A stretch of 64,000 bases of DNA, taken from assembly GCF_047948215.1 (NCBI RefSeq), contig NC_134455.1, positions 168,346,575 to 168,410,574 on the forward strand. Reading direction: 5' to 3'. The position numbers were made by a program, and so were the translations under genes. Source of the DNA: Lycorma delicatula (taxonomy: Eukaryota; Arthropoda; Insecta; Hemiptera; Fulgoridae). The notes under the pieces are model-generated. The model searched no databases, was not told the origin of the DNA, and was given only the letters and a program-made list of their open reading frames with translations. This document shows, one piece after another, positions 1 through 11,837 of the stretch (positions within the stretch are counted from its first letter, which is position 1; every line of letters begins with the position of its first letter).

Positions 1-517
1 TTTCATTCGTAACTATAATTGAATGTACATTTGTTATAACCGCAAAAAAATCAACCAGAAATGAGATCTTCAGTTAGTTTAGCAAGCGCTGGAATTTAAA
101 GGATGTTACAGGCTATAGGAATACGGTTTTCTTTATTTTTTCCTAGTGACCTACAAATAAATTATTATATTTACCGGTTAATGAGAAATAGGTATTGTTT
201 TATGTTGTTCAATTAACATTTAAAGGTGACACTAATTTTTATTTAGTTAAAAACCTAAACGAAGGAGAGTATTTTTGTTCACGCAGGTACAAGTGTTTAT
301 GGTTTATATATTTTCTGAATTCCTAACTCTTGTTAAGATTTATTTATTATAGAAACCCACCGCATTGTAATTTATAAAAAGTTTATTTCTGTATCAATTG
401 TTTGGTACTTTTTATCCTTCTCTAACATGTAAGCCATATTTTATTTTCTTATTCGTTTTGGTAAATAGTTTTTAATGAGTAGTGAGTGACCAAATTTGTG
501 ATGCAACGCATTGTAAT

Positions 518-543
518 ACTAGTAGTAGTAGTAGAAGTAGTAG
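518..543. repeat. (TAG)n microsatellite
   Basis: About eight TAG units, one of them altered to AAG. Confidence 0.95.
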
Positions 544-1875
544 AACACAGTACAGTAAGCCTTGGTAATGGTCGGCCGGTTGTATTCTGTTGTCGGTTAA
601 AAAGAACCCGTCCGGCTTAGATAATATCCTGTAGGAATGTTACATTTTCCTATTACATTGTCATCGAGGAACACTGCTTTATACTACTCAGTCGCACAGT
701 AGACCTGTGAGTACACATAGCTGTACAGTACAGTGACCTTAACCGTAGACAACATTTAATTGCGCATACCATTTTAATTGACTTTTATCACCTGCCTCGT
801 GGAATTATTATATTTAATTATCATTAATTTTGTTAGTAATTCATGTATTATATAATCATCAGAATCATATATTGTTAACGGGTTTTTTATTCCTGCTTAT
901 ATCGTCAAAAATATATTTCTTGATTCCTTTTTCATTTATAACATACGACAGTAAACTTTATGAATTGTTTCAATATTTTATTGCTGTTTCATTAATTATT
1001 TTTTTACTTTCCTTTATATAACTGGAGAAAATATTGCTTAAATCAACAAACGTACTGAATTTTTGTATTTTTCAATAGGCAACTGAGTATGTTAGAGTGT
1101 ATTAGCTTTTTATCTTATGAAGTTTTTAAAATATATATAGAATTTTATATAATATGCTGTGTATTTAGGGGATTGATTCTACTTTTTTTTAATCAGTTGA
1201 GAGGTTGAGGAAATTATGGGGTGTTGAATCTTGAAGGGGTTTACACTTTGTGAATATTTAACTGTGTATTTGCCTTTTTGGAGTATAAAAATATTTTCAT
1301 CAAATATACCATTGGAAATAATATTACTGAAACAAAAATGAATATATTTTTTCCCAGTAGTATTATTACCAATGGTTTCATATATATATATATATATATA
1401 TATCACACATAAATGTTTTATATCGTTTCTCGTCAGGGGTGGGAAATTGTTCACCATCATTACTGAAAATAATGATTGTACATATTGTTAAGAGTAAGAG
1501 GAAATATTAGGAAGAACATTTTAATTAAGGAAAAAGTACGGTTGACGTTAGTACGATCATTTCAGACAGTATTAACTCTATTTCTGTTAAGTTTATTTCG
1601 ATTTCTTTTTACTACTGAATCGAAATATTTGGTATTTGATTCGAAAAACCCGTCTATATTTCCTTTCAAGTTTAAATAAACTGAGGTAGTAAAAGAAATC
1701 AAAATGTGAAAAAAATTCATGCTGTTTACGGTAGAGACTGAACGATGTAAAAAAATTAAATGCAGTATAACCTACCGTTGTATGTTTCTTAATAAAATGT
1801 GTGTGTATATATATTTATACATATAATATACGTATTATATTATTGACGTATATAATACGTATTGTATTATATACG

Positions 1876-1879
<4 letters not shown>

Positions 1880-1932
<53 letters not shown>
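1880..1932. repeat. (TA)n microsatellite with palindromic flank
   Basis: More than 25 TA units. The preceding 80 bases contain inverted copies of ATATACGTATTATA / TATAATACGTAT, giving a compound palindromic region from about 1820. Confidence 0.95.
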
Positions 1933-1933
<1 letters not shown>

Positions 1934-2014
1934 CTTAAAAGGACTCGTGTATCTTTACTCATTTTTAACTACGATTTGTTTAATAGTTTTTTATTATATA
2001 ACAAGTTTTTACTG

Positions 2015-2135
2015 AAGGCTATGGCGGAGTGGTAGCGTCGCGGCCTTTTATCCGGAGGTTTTGGGTTCAATTCCCGGTCAAGCATGGGATATTTCTTACG
2101 CTACAAAATTCCAATTCCATACTCCAAATAAAATT
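2015..2135 (+). mobile_element. tRNA-derived SINE, family A (copy 1)
   Basis: The head TGGCGGAGTGGTAGCGTCG (A box region, about 2022-2040), an anticodon-arm-like segment CGGCCTTTTATCCGGAGG and GGGTTCAATTCCC (B box, 2063-2075) resemble a tRNA, closest to tRNA-Glu. The tail reads ACGCTACAAAATTCCAATTCC. It does not fold as a real tRNA because the acceptor ends do not pair. Polymerase III would transcribe an intact copy. Confidence 0.75.
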
Positions 2136-2139
2136 AAAT

Positions 2140-4545
2140 TTCGATTTAGACGTCACATAAAATCAGGTTAATAAATTTACGCAGCACAGTCTTTTTTATA
2201 GTAATATTAAAAGTTTTCAAATAATAATTCTTATATATAAAAATACAGTAACACTAAAAACTGGTTATACGTCGGATGAATTGATTGAGCTCCGTAAAAG
2301 ATAACCGATCGAATTTTATCAACAGTGTTCCCTTGAATAATGTGTATAACACGGTCAAAAGTAAAGTAAGTATTAAGTCAAAATATCATTTTCAACTTTA
2401 GGTATGCTAAGCAGTTGTACGTAAAGTAGAAAAGGATAATAACAGATAGATAAGTGTCTGATATTTCAATTCCAAATTTAGTCCCTCAGAAAATTTAAAG
2501 TTAATGAAAGATGCTTAGATTTGAATCGAAAGAGCTTAGAATTAAAAGATTGATTCTTACAAAAGAATGTGTAAGTTTGGCCGAGCCTGAAAACTTGTGA
2601 TGCCGTAGAATTCAAATATGACTGTGAATGACACCTACTGCTTGTTCTTTCTAATTAACAAAACAGGAATCTACAAAAAATAATGTGATAAGTTGTGTGA
2701 TATCGTTGTATAGAAACCGATCAACATTTCTATATTTAAGTTACGAGTAGATATGAGAAGAGAGTGTCATTAAAAGATTGTATGAGTATTACAGAAATTC
2801 TATATAACTCGGCTATATTTGTTTGCTTGTGAATAAAATGATATTTAGGAGATTAAATCTTTTGTCATCATCCGAAAGAAACTTTTTTGTTCCTTCGTTT
2901 ACAGCTAGGCTGTATCTAAATAATATTTTTGAAATGTAGCTGGTTATAGTTTAACATTCAACGTATTGTGTCTTCCTTTTAATGATTTTCAAATTGTATT
3001 ACGGGATAAAATTTTTTAAATCAACTGTATAGTTAAGAATAATTATTAATTTTTACTAAGCGTGTTTATGAAACTATTTTTTAAATAAGCTATTCCTTTA
3101 AATTGATTTTGAAAATAAAATTTGTAAACAGAGAATTTTATATTATTGGCTAATAAAAATATCTATGTTTATAGAATAGTAATAAAGTTAGCGTTGATAA
3201 TCGTGTGGATATATACCTGACAAGATATGAAAATTTTAATCAGATGCGTTTTGTAGTGTTTTTCCTTCTTCAAACGATGTATATTCCCCTTCGTGCTCTC
3301 CTGCACAAATGTGGGATGTAAACCCCATTCTTCTTTCCTCTTCTTTCTTCCCACACTTCCGTTGTATTTTCACATATAATGTAAAACTTTCCCTTTTTCA
3401 GTCAACACTTTTCAAATTTAATGCCCTTTTTTCGTTAGCAGTAAACAAAAAATAAAACTGTTATCGCTGAGAAACCATATACGTGCGTAAAACATATGTT
3501 GTTATGAATAATGTAATAACTCTGGTTCGTAAGCTGAAAAATTTTAATTAATTTAAATAAGCATTTTTTTTAGTTTAAAATTTCCTACGTAATACTACTG
3601 CCTGCAGCGCAAAGTTTATGACAGTATTCTTCTTTAAATTTATAAAAATAAAAATTCGTAAATAAATTAAAAATAATGATAAAGGAAAAAAACAATCATT
3701 TTATAGAGCTAAAACGGGAAGTACATCCTTACAAACTAGCGATACTGTAACACCTGGAACGTTTTAGCAAGTTGCATTTTTAAAATTGAAGTGTGTGAAG
3801 TAAGCATAAAATGCCAACGGCCTAATTCACTTTCAATAAGCCAGATCATACATCACCAATATTAAAGAAAGCTGGGTGCGGTTTCATTACATGCAGTTGG
3901 CATTTATTATTGACTAGCTTATTCCCATAGCGATTGAAGTCACTTAAATATTTATATATAGATATATAAAGATAATAATAATGATTTAAGATCTTCTGCA
4001 ACTGTTTCTTCTGTAAAATTTAATTTCGAATTTACATTTAATATAAATGTTGTGTATGTTTATGCGAGTAGAATCCCATGTATTTTTTACTCAGCCCTTT
4101 TACCTTCAACTTCCTGATTGTTGTAATATGTAATAGTGAGACTAGTTGTCAAATAAATAAGCCTTCACTAGATTTTTGTACTTTTCCAACATACTGAGGT
4201 CTGCCTTATTCAAAAATGCAAAAATCACCTGTTAAAAAATTTCATTTTTATAATATATATTAAAATTTTTAATCAAGCCTTAGTCTAGTCGCTTACTTTT
4301 TTTATATTTCTTGTAAGAACGCTTCGCTTCGTCCGCAACACAAAAGGTTTTAATTACAAAACATGTAAAACATTATACAGTTGAATGAAAATAGAAACAA
4401 GAGATAAATATTAAGAAACACAACTGCCAAAAAAAAAGACATTACTTTTTAATATAGTATAATTAAAGAACATGCGGGTGACAATTTTTTGTATATAGTA
4501 TTTTTTATATATAATGTAATTTTTTTATAATTTCTAAATTTGTTT
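2140..4545. other. AT-rich region, no gene seen
   Basis: No coding sequence, RNA gene or inverted-repeat element recognised. A pyrimidine-rich patch lies at 3260-3360. The CTTCGCTTCGTCCGC string at 4321 resembles repeat fragments near 63.2 kb. Confidence 0.55.
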
Positions 4546-4547
4546 AA

Positions 4548-4548
<1 letters not shown>

Positions 4549-4589
<41 letters not shown>

Positions 4590-4590
4590 G
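4549..4590. repeat. (CA)n(TA)n compound microsatellite
   Basis: About 11 CA units run directly into about 9 TA units, immediately 5' of the LINE-tail-like repeat. Confidence 0.95.
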
Positions 4591-4719
4591 TAACGTACCG
4601 TAAGGATTCCAACGCGGGGTCAGACATCTAAATCGGTCCAGCCGTTGAGCTGCTACGGTGAAACAAACATACATACATACACCCTAAATTCATTTCACTC
4701 CTTTTTGGGCAGTCCTGTG
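4591..4719 (+). repeat. Dispersed repeat, LINE-tail-like (copy 1)
   Basis: GTAAGGATTCCAACGCGGG, AATCGGTCCAGCCGTTGAGC, CTACGGTGAAACAAACATAC and CTCCTTTTTGGGCAGT recur about 330 bp downstream. 'Atcggttcagccgttgagc...catacatac' tails are typical of RTE-like LINE 3' ends in insects, but the assignment is tentative. A CA/TA microsatellite precedes it. Confidence 0.65.
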
Positions 4720-4925
4720 AAAACACTTGTAAGACAACTTAACACGTATAAGGCACAGGTTTCCGAATCGTTTAGAACGAAGCGTTATTCAAAAACGACT
4801 GATTCAACTGTTACATTTTTTCAATTTTTTAAAAATTGATATGTATATTAATATTTATAAACCACCATTTATGAAAATAATATATATATATATATATATA
4901 TACATAGAGCCTATTGAATCTCCCG

Positions 4926-5035
4926 ATAACGTAAGGATCCCAACGCGGGCCTGTACATCTTAATCGGTTCAGTCGTTGAGCTACTACGGTGGAACATACA
5001 TAAATACATTACACTCCTTTTTGGGCAGTAGTGCA
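4926..5035 (+). repeat. Dispersed repeat, LINE-tail-like (copy 2)
   Basis: Same order of blocks as copy 1 (GTAAGGATCCCAACGCGGG, AATCGGTTCAGTCGTTGAGC, CTACGGTGGAACATACATAA, CTCCTTTTTGGGCAGT), also preceded by a TA microsatellite, and followed by a run of about 20 A at 5072. Confidence 0.65.
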
Positions 5036-5094
5036 AAAAGTACCGTTCATAAAGTTTTAATATTTTTAAATTAAAAAAAAAAAAAAAAAAAAAC

Positions 5095-6325
5095 AATTAC
5101 AAAATATGTTGCCGATTGAGTAACGTGAACACTTGAAGTCCTCCTACAAGAAATATCTACTCGTATAACAGCCAGCGGTGAAGAACATTTTAAATTTTAT
5201 TTATTATTTTTGCTGCTAGGATCTGTGATAATAAAATATTCGTCAGTAACGTGTGTGTATTTTTTGTTTATTTGTATAAACAAAAAACGTTTCAAAAAGT
5301 TATGAAAATTTAAGACCGACTTTAAAATTATATTATCAATTTGTTTTCTAATTTTACCTCAAATGAAATAGTATTTTGAAAGATGATCCTCGCGAAATGT
5401 TTTAACTTTTTTTTTTAGATAGGTAAATAAATTATAAAATTACACACTGAAAGTAACTTTCAACTTTTATCAATGTGTAAGATTTAAAATTTAAGCTCTG
5501 TAAAGATACAGAGAAGGTTCGTCAAGAATTGCTATAACCGTTAATGTATTTCAAAAATGAAAGTGTATTTTTAATTATCTCCTGATTGTAATAAATCATT
5601 TTTACTTTGTTTTAGTTACTTATATTTAAATGAGCTGTAAACGTTCTTTGTATAACATTTTGTTTTATTAATTGTTCCTAGAATTAGTTGTTAAATTACA
5701 ATTCCAGCATCAGGAAGAAAAAACGTTCCGATATATAGATGAACTTCGAAATTGGTTGAGTTTATAAATGCTGTTATATTTCTTTCAAATTTATTTATTT
5801 GTTGCTCTACTATTAACTTATTTTCTTTTTCTCTTCAATCATTCTTCTTGGATTACTTCTTTTTTTTTATTATTATCTTTGATATTGTAAGTAAAAAACG
5901 AAAGCATATCTTAGAATCTTTTATTTTGTTTTTATTTTTTATTATTACTTTGTTAATAAGGAATATGATGGCTTGAATGACTAATATTTAATTTTCATAA
6001 TTTTACTGTAAAAGTATTCTGAATTTTGCAATCTACGCAGTTGTACTTATTGTTTGTAGTTGTAGCCGGTATTAATCTGTTAAGTTAGTTACACTTGCGT
6101 GACCAGTTTGCCTGTTCTGAAGAAATCGTTATCAGATATTTCAACCAAGAAAACTTGTTTTTTAAATGCGATATGTCACCAGCACCTATATAGGAAAAAA
6201 TATTTCAAATTTTTCATGATTTCAAAGAAACATATACTAATATTTAATTTTTAAATGAAATAAACTCTTTAAGTATCGATTTTTGATTTCAAATGATGAT
6301 TGTTTGTCTTTTCTCTTTTTTTGTT
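5095..6325. other. AT-rich region, no gene seen
   Basis: The 74-codon frame at 5752-5976 is Phe/Leu/Ile-rich, which any T-rich strand would produce. Nothing else recognised. Confidence 0.55.
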
Positions 6326-6328
6326 TAG

Positions 6329-6520
6329 TATCCGGAACTACGGTAAGTTATTACTTCAGAGGATGACATGCACAAATATAAGTAAAGTGTAGTCTTTTGT
6401 AGTCTCAGGCCGATAATTCCTGAGACATGTCTGGTTAATTGAAACCTAGACACCAAAGAACGCCGGTATCCACGATCAGATCCGTTTAAAAGTAAAACTC
6501 CCTTTACTACGAACACCTGG
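6329..6520 (-). mobile_element. tRNA-derived SINE, family B (copy 2, head truncated)
   Basis: The minus strand lacks most of the tRNA-like head but keeps the B-box remnant (TTCGTAGTAAAG) and the same body as the copy at 11.3 kb: GGATACCGGCGTTCTTTGGT, TTTCAATTAACCAGACATGT, CATCCTCTGAAGTAATAACT. It ends ACCGTAGTTCCGGA, matching the family-A copy at 42.8 kb. Confidence 0.78.
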
Positions 6521-7179
6521 CGTAATATAGATGTTTTTAATTCCAGTCAAAAAATCTTTTCCACCAAAACTTCCATCTCCAAAAATTATATCTGCCCTAT
6601 AATTCCTATAATAAACCAGAAATTCTTCCTGCTTATTTGGTATATGCTACTAGAATTTTAAAGAGAAAAATTGTGCGTTTGAAACTTAATTAGATTTATA
6701 TATTCTGTTGATTGATATTTTACTAATGTTTATCAAAATGAAAGATATTTAACACTTTTAAATATAAATAAACCTTTGTTTTCTATTGTTTATTATTCTT
6801 CTAAAAAGGGTTTTATTAAAAAAAGTTAAAATTCATTGATGATCTAAGATATAATAATCGAGTAATAAATATTTTTGTAAATTTCAGATCAGACGGATAG
6901 AATTTTTTTTATTAGCAGATAATTAAGCTTATTTAGTTCAAATATTAACTATTATGAAATTTATTTTAATAGAATAAATTATTGGTATCGATTTCGCTAA
7001 CGTAATTTTATTATCATCCATCTTTTGTTTACCCGATTGTATTTCAATGTACGTTAACAAAAGAAATGATTATTCTGTTTTAATATTGCTTAATTTTATT
7101 TATCTATTTCATGTACGTACATTTCGTATTTGACAGTAATACGTTTACAATTATTGCAGTATCATAGATGATCTCTATT

Positions 7180-7745
7180 ATGGGCTAATGACGACATTTT
7201 ATGGCGGCACCTGAAAGGGAGTTTCTGATCGTCATTTACTAATCGACTGCACGCTCATGTCGTCTGTAAAACGAGAATGACTACGGCGGCGGCAATGATT
7301 GTCCAAATGTTCAGACCTTCAGTAGCGAGCGTGTCGCTGGACGGTCGATTCCTGATTGCAGAGTAACGACTTCTATCAGAAAAGCATAATTCATATCCTT
7401 CCGTCAGTAGAAGAAAACCATTAGGCGGGCCATTAAATAGTTATTATCGGGCGAGTTTCTGAGGTCGTATCTACGTCCGACAGAATGAATAACGGAAGAT
7501 ACTGAGAAGCATGGCAACACGGCTCGATAAAGAAAACGAATGCTTGGTGGTAGTAGCAGCGGTCTTCGCCGTTGTATCGGTGGGAGATGAAGGAAGATTC
7601 CTCAGTCTTGCCAACTGACACATTAATAATCCACATCTGGGATCAGCCGTCCTCTTAGTTAACGATCCTGGTCACGAATCGTAGCAGCCATCCTTCACTC
7701 GACGTAACCCCTGGCCGAATGTTGCCTCCGTTGTGTAGACTGATT
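7180..7745. other. GC-balanced island, possible regulatory or exonic sequence
   Basis: Base composition rises sharply relative to both flanks. The block includes CTACGGCGGCGGCAATGATT and GGCGGGCCATTAAATAG. The longest open frame (minus strand, 67 codons, 7433-7636) has no recognisable domain. No repeat structure seen. Could be a conserved non-coding element, an untranslated exon, or an old transposon. Confidence 0.3.
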
Positions 7746-8501
7746 TCGGCCTTTCTCTCTTGCTCTTTCAACTCACTCGTTTACCTTCTCGCTCTTTATA
7801 ACTCATTCTCTTTCTGGTTTGTAGGTCTTCCATAGGTTTTTTCTTCTTTCACTCTTTTGTACAGTAGAACTTTATCCTGATGAACTAATAAGGACTGCTA
7901 TGAATAATTAATAAAATCAAAAATTACTTTTACTTTTCAGTAACCTACAAAAATTATAAGCGTAATAAAGCTTTCTGATTTTCACGCTCTTTCTATTATG
8001 TTTCTTTGTGTATTTGTCTTAGCTGATTTTTAATTTTTCTTTAATTACTTTCAGGACTAGAATTTGTTTGTACACGAATTTATTTCAATGTAATATAATC
8101 AAAGTAAATAATATATATAATTTTAATTATTAGTTTAATCTTTAAATTTCAGTTTAGCGACTTATTTGTTCACGGTACATTTTTATGTAATACCGCATGT
8201 AAAAAACGTTTAATACTCGTATAATTTTATTCGTAACAACACCAGTGTGTGATAATTGTGTACAGTGCGTGTTACAAATGCGTAAAATAATTTTATACCT
8301 GATAATATTTATTAATTTCATTACACCGTTGCCGCGCCGAGAAACATTGCAGATTGTTGAAATAGGAAAGTGAATAATTTCTTACTCGCGATTATCCATT
8401 TTTTGGGGGGGGGGGGATTTTGATTCTCGATACTCTACCATCTAAGGAAATGGAAAATTCTAGGGTTTCTCCCTATCCATACTCTAATGTCCAAATCTCC
8501 A

Positions 8502-8557
8502 TATCGCGCCAAGTAAAGTTGCACTATTATTATAGTGCAACTTTTCTTGGCGCGATA
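8502..8557. repeat. Near-perfect 26-bp hairpin
   Basis: Arms at 8502-8527 and 8532-8557 (TATCGCGCCAAG...TTGCACTAT) pair with one mismatch around a 4-base loop (TATT). The GC-rich outer part CGCGCCAAG differs from the AT-rich flanks. No terminator or gene context is evident. Confidence 0.93.
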
Positions 8558-8559
8558 GT

Positions 8560-10030
8560 ACTTGTATCTTAGTGTGTTTAAATAAATTTGTAAATAACTA
8601 CAAATAATTTGTAATAGTAGTAAATAAATGGAAATAAATATGTGGAAAGATTATACAAGAAGATATAGATCGATTTGTTAATATTTTGGTCATATGTTAA
8701 ACATTTCAGATAATTTTACGGTGTGGGAAGTGTAGAAGATAAAAACCGTGAAGACCCGTTGTACATAAAGCTGATAAATGAAGCTGTAAAACGTATCATA
8801 TTTATAAAGATTAAAAGGGAGTGGAAGAGAATGTAGAAGTATGTCAAATTATATTAGATAAAAAAAGTTTTTAAATATTGAAACGCGAAAAAGTCTTATT
8901 TATCAAAAAGGCATTCTGTTTATTTAGCTTTCAAGCATTTCAATAATCTATCTTTGTCGCAGGAGAATGTCAATAAACCAGCATTAGTAATGTTTTTTTT
9001 TTATGCAGCGACTAATTGATACAGATTTTAAATAGTTTAGTGTATAAATCATTTTCCGCTTTATTCCGTTTATTTTTTTCCATCGTCTTCCATGTTATTT
9101 ATGTTAATCCTTTACTATTATTTTAATAGTTATAACATTTTTATTGAATTAATCTATCAGTTGTAGTTTTCTGAATCAATATTTTGATTTAATATAGTTT
9201 TCGAAAATCGTTGTACGTAAAAGAAATTACTTTTTTGTAATATTAAACTGTGCAAGCTCTTGATTATAGTATATCTATTTTAGATGCATTGAATATCTCA
9301 TCTTCGTACTAGATTTAGCCGCGGTTATTTGGATTCATGTTATTTCACACGTTTATCGAAATTCTATTTAAAAGTGACAGAATAAAAACTGAACTTTTCG
9401 TTTTGTTATTTAGTATACAGGTTGTCAGATCATGTAACTTAGAAGTTAGGAGTAGGATAGGTCGTACTTTTGATTGTCTGTTTTAATTATATTGCCCGTG
9501 TAGTAAATTTCTATAATCTCATTGGATAATTTCTGTTGAGTACTGAAATTACGTATGAATATAAGAATTCGGTTACATTTTATTTTTATTATAATCTCCT
9601 TTTGTACATTTGTTATTGTTCAAATTATTCTGTGACTAGTTTGTGTTAAATATTTTGTGAGTAATTCATCGAAGTAAAAATGTACTGCAGGTGTTAAGTA
9701 TAATTCTATTGAGCGTATTATATTATTAAATGCGTTATTGTTCATTATTCTGTCTTAATGATTTAACTCCATAAAGTTCAATATTTAGCCGTGTATTAAC
9801 GTTGGAACTTTATTTTAATTATTGAATAATAATTAAATATATTATCATTTTATTGTTTGAATTATTTTCATTATAATGTTCACGATAAATTATTAGATTT
9901 TTATTTCTTCCATGTTTAACAGTTGAATAGGCTATTATCATTGTTTCTGTAAGTAGGCCTTTTAGAAATACTGTCAGCTGAACGCATTACGTTGGATCGA
10001 TTTGCATAATTATTTTCAATGCTCTTCTAA
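8560..10030. other. AT-rich region, no gene seen
   Basis: Just upstream is a run of 13 G (about 8404). No coding, SINE or inverted repeat signal found in this stretch. Confidence 0.5.
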
Positions 10031-10036
10031 CACATT

Positions 10037-10112
10037 GGTGTGTGTGTGTGTCTCTCTCTCTCACTCTCTCTCCCCCCCTCTCTCACTCTCTCTCACTCAC
10101 TCACTGTCTATC
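10037..10112. repeat. (TG)n(TC)n compound microsatellite
   Basis: TG repeats followed by interrupted TC/CACT repeats and a C-run. The 64-codon frame through it is a low-complexity Ser/Leu artefact. Confidence 0.95.
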
Positions 10113-11157
10113 TCTCTGTATGTGTGTGGGAACATTTCAGAAATTATATGACGTAATAGTATTAATCTATCAGGAACGCATTTTTAGTCGGTTCCGTTTA
10201 GTCGTTTACGTTTACAATTACACTTTTTTATCTTAACAAATCCTTAACTTTGAGAGTTTCCTGTTATGATAATATCTATCTTATGAATGGGGAAATTATA
10301 TATATTTTCATTATTTGTTGTTTTTGTTTGCAATTTATCAAGTGAAAACTTTCTCTACCGAAAGAACGTACGCGAGTGTATAATTTTATTTATTTACGCT
10401 ATGATTTACGCTTTATTTATTTTATAAAAAGGCTATGATACAGTACTCAGCTATTTATATTGTCTGTTTTGTAATAAGTTAAAAATCATTTTAAGATCTT
10501 ATTATTATGAGTAAATATTTCTCTTCTCGCTAATAATGCACTCATTAATTACTGTCTTTTGTAATTAAATTTCAGTACCAAAATTCTATCCTAATTAACT
10601 GATTATGTTTGAGCTTAAATTTGTTCTTTCACTCCGGGATTTTTTTTATAATTTTGTTTGTAGGTCTGGATTTAAACATAATTTTCCGAAAATCAAAGTA
10701 AATAAAAAATAGTTACATATAAATTTATTTAATTTTCAACTTTTCCAGTTATAAATTGGTGTAATTTTTCTTATAATTACTTTGTTATTATTATTTGTAA
10801 TAAAAATCTTAAATTGGATTTTTTTGTCAGTTGTTTTTCAAATATTTCTTTATTTTATTTTTTCATTGTTTTTTTATAGTCGCATCAACTATAAAAATCA
10901 TTAGCGATTTAAATAAAACATGAGTAATTAGGCAATAAACACCAAACATTGGATAACAAATCGTTAAGAAACACTACCATTAGACTATTTTACTGCGCTC
11001 ACAGTACTCCGTAAGGTGTCTCACGTAAATAAATCCGCTAAATTGAGTTCTTCATGCCACTATTTTGGATAAATATCAGCTGTTTTGGATTAGAAATTCT
11101 ATGTGAAATATTAACTATTTAAATTTGAAGGTTTTTTCTGTTTACCTTAAACAGTAA

Positions 11158-11404
11158 ATAAGGTATTACTTCAGAAAGGATATGTATGAATGTAAATGAA
11201 GTGTAGTCTTGTACAGAGTCTCGGGTCGACAATTCATGAGATGTGTGGTTAATTGAAACCCAACCACCAAAGAACACCGGTATCCACGATCTAGTATTCA
11301 AATCCGTATAAAAATAACTGCCTCTACTAGGATTTGAACCGTAGAACTACCTCTTGACTTCGAAATCAGCTGATTTCCGATGACACTAGACCAACCCAGC
11401 GGGC
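11158..11404 (-). mobile_element. tRNA-derived SINE, family B (copy 1, near full length)
   Basis: The minus strand starts CCCGCTGGGTTGGTCTAGTG, then AATCAGCTGATTTCGAAGTC (an anticodon-arm-like stretch with CGA, Ser-like) and ACGGTTCAAATCCTAGTAGA (B box). A body follows with GGATACCGGTGTTCTTTGGT, GGTTTCAATTAACCACACAT and GACTACACTTCATTTACATT. It ends CTTTCTGAAGTAATACCTTA. Length about 247 bp. Confidence 0.78.
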
Positions 11405-11565
11405 TGAATTTAGAAGCTTTCATTCTTTTTCTGGGTTGAATTTAGAAGTTGGCATACATTAAAGTTCTACGACGATGAAGCCGTTTACAATCGATAAATG
11501 GATTCTAAAAACAAATAATTAAAAAAAATTATTATGGTTTTTATGTTAGCAGCATTATCAAGTAT

Positions 11566-11567
<2 letters not shown>

Positions 11568-11646
<79 letters not shown>
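11568..11646. repeat. (TA)n(TG)n compound microsatellite
   Basis: About 18 TA units then about 19 TG units. Open frames on both strands across it are artefacts of dinucleotide repetition. Confidence 0.95.
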
Positions 11647-11837
11647 CACACATACATATGTTACGTACCCTTTCTTAACAAATGCATCAGAATGCATTTT
11701 TAAGCTGCAAGTTGGAATATAGATAGAATATAGATGCAAAATTCCTTTTATGGTGTAGGAAAATCATAGTTAAAAAAATTCGGAAGTGGATTCAGTGGGT
11801 TTTTTAAATGTTTATTTTGTCTTTATTTTTTTTTTTC

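Larger units (their letters stand above)
1..2010. other. AT-rich region, no gene seen
   Basis: Only microsatellites (TAG at 518, TA at 1380 and 1880) and a slightly GC-richer patch at 560-740 with no recognisable coding sequence. Open frames up to 93 codons are low-complexity and unconvincing. Confidence 0.6.

Noticed and set aside
10042..10236. 64-codon frame rich in Ser/Leu
   Set aside because: It reads a TC microsatellite; no conserved protein.
11320..11404. Possible tRNA-Ser gene (minus strand)
   Set aside because: Arms are poorly paired and the sequence continues into the family-B SINE body also found at 6.4 kb.
11534..11739. Open frames on both strands around 11.5-11.7 kb
   Set aside because: They translate TA and TG microsatellites (Tyr-Ile, Val-Cys and Thr-His runs).
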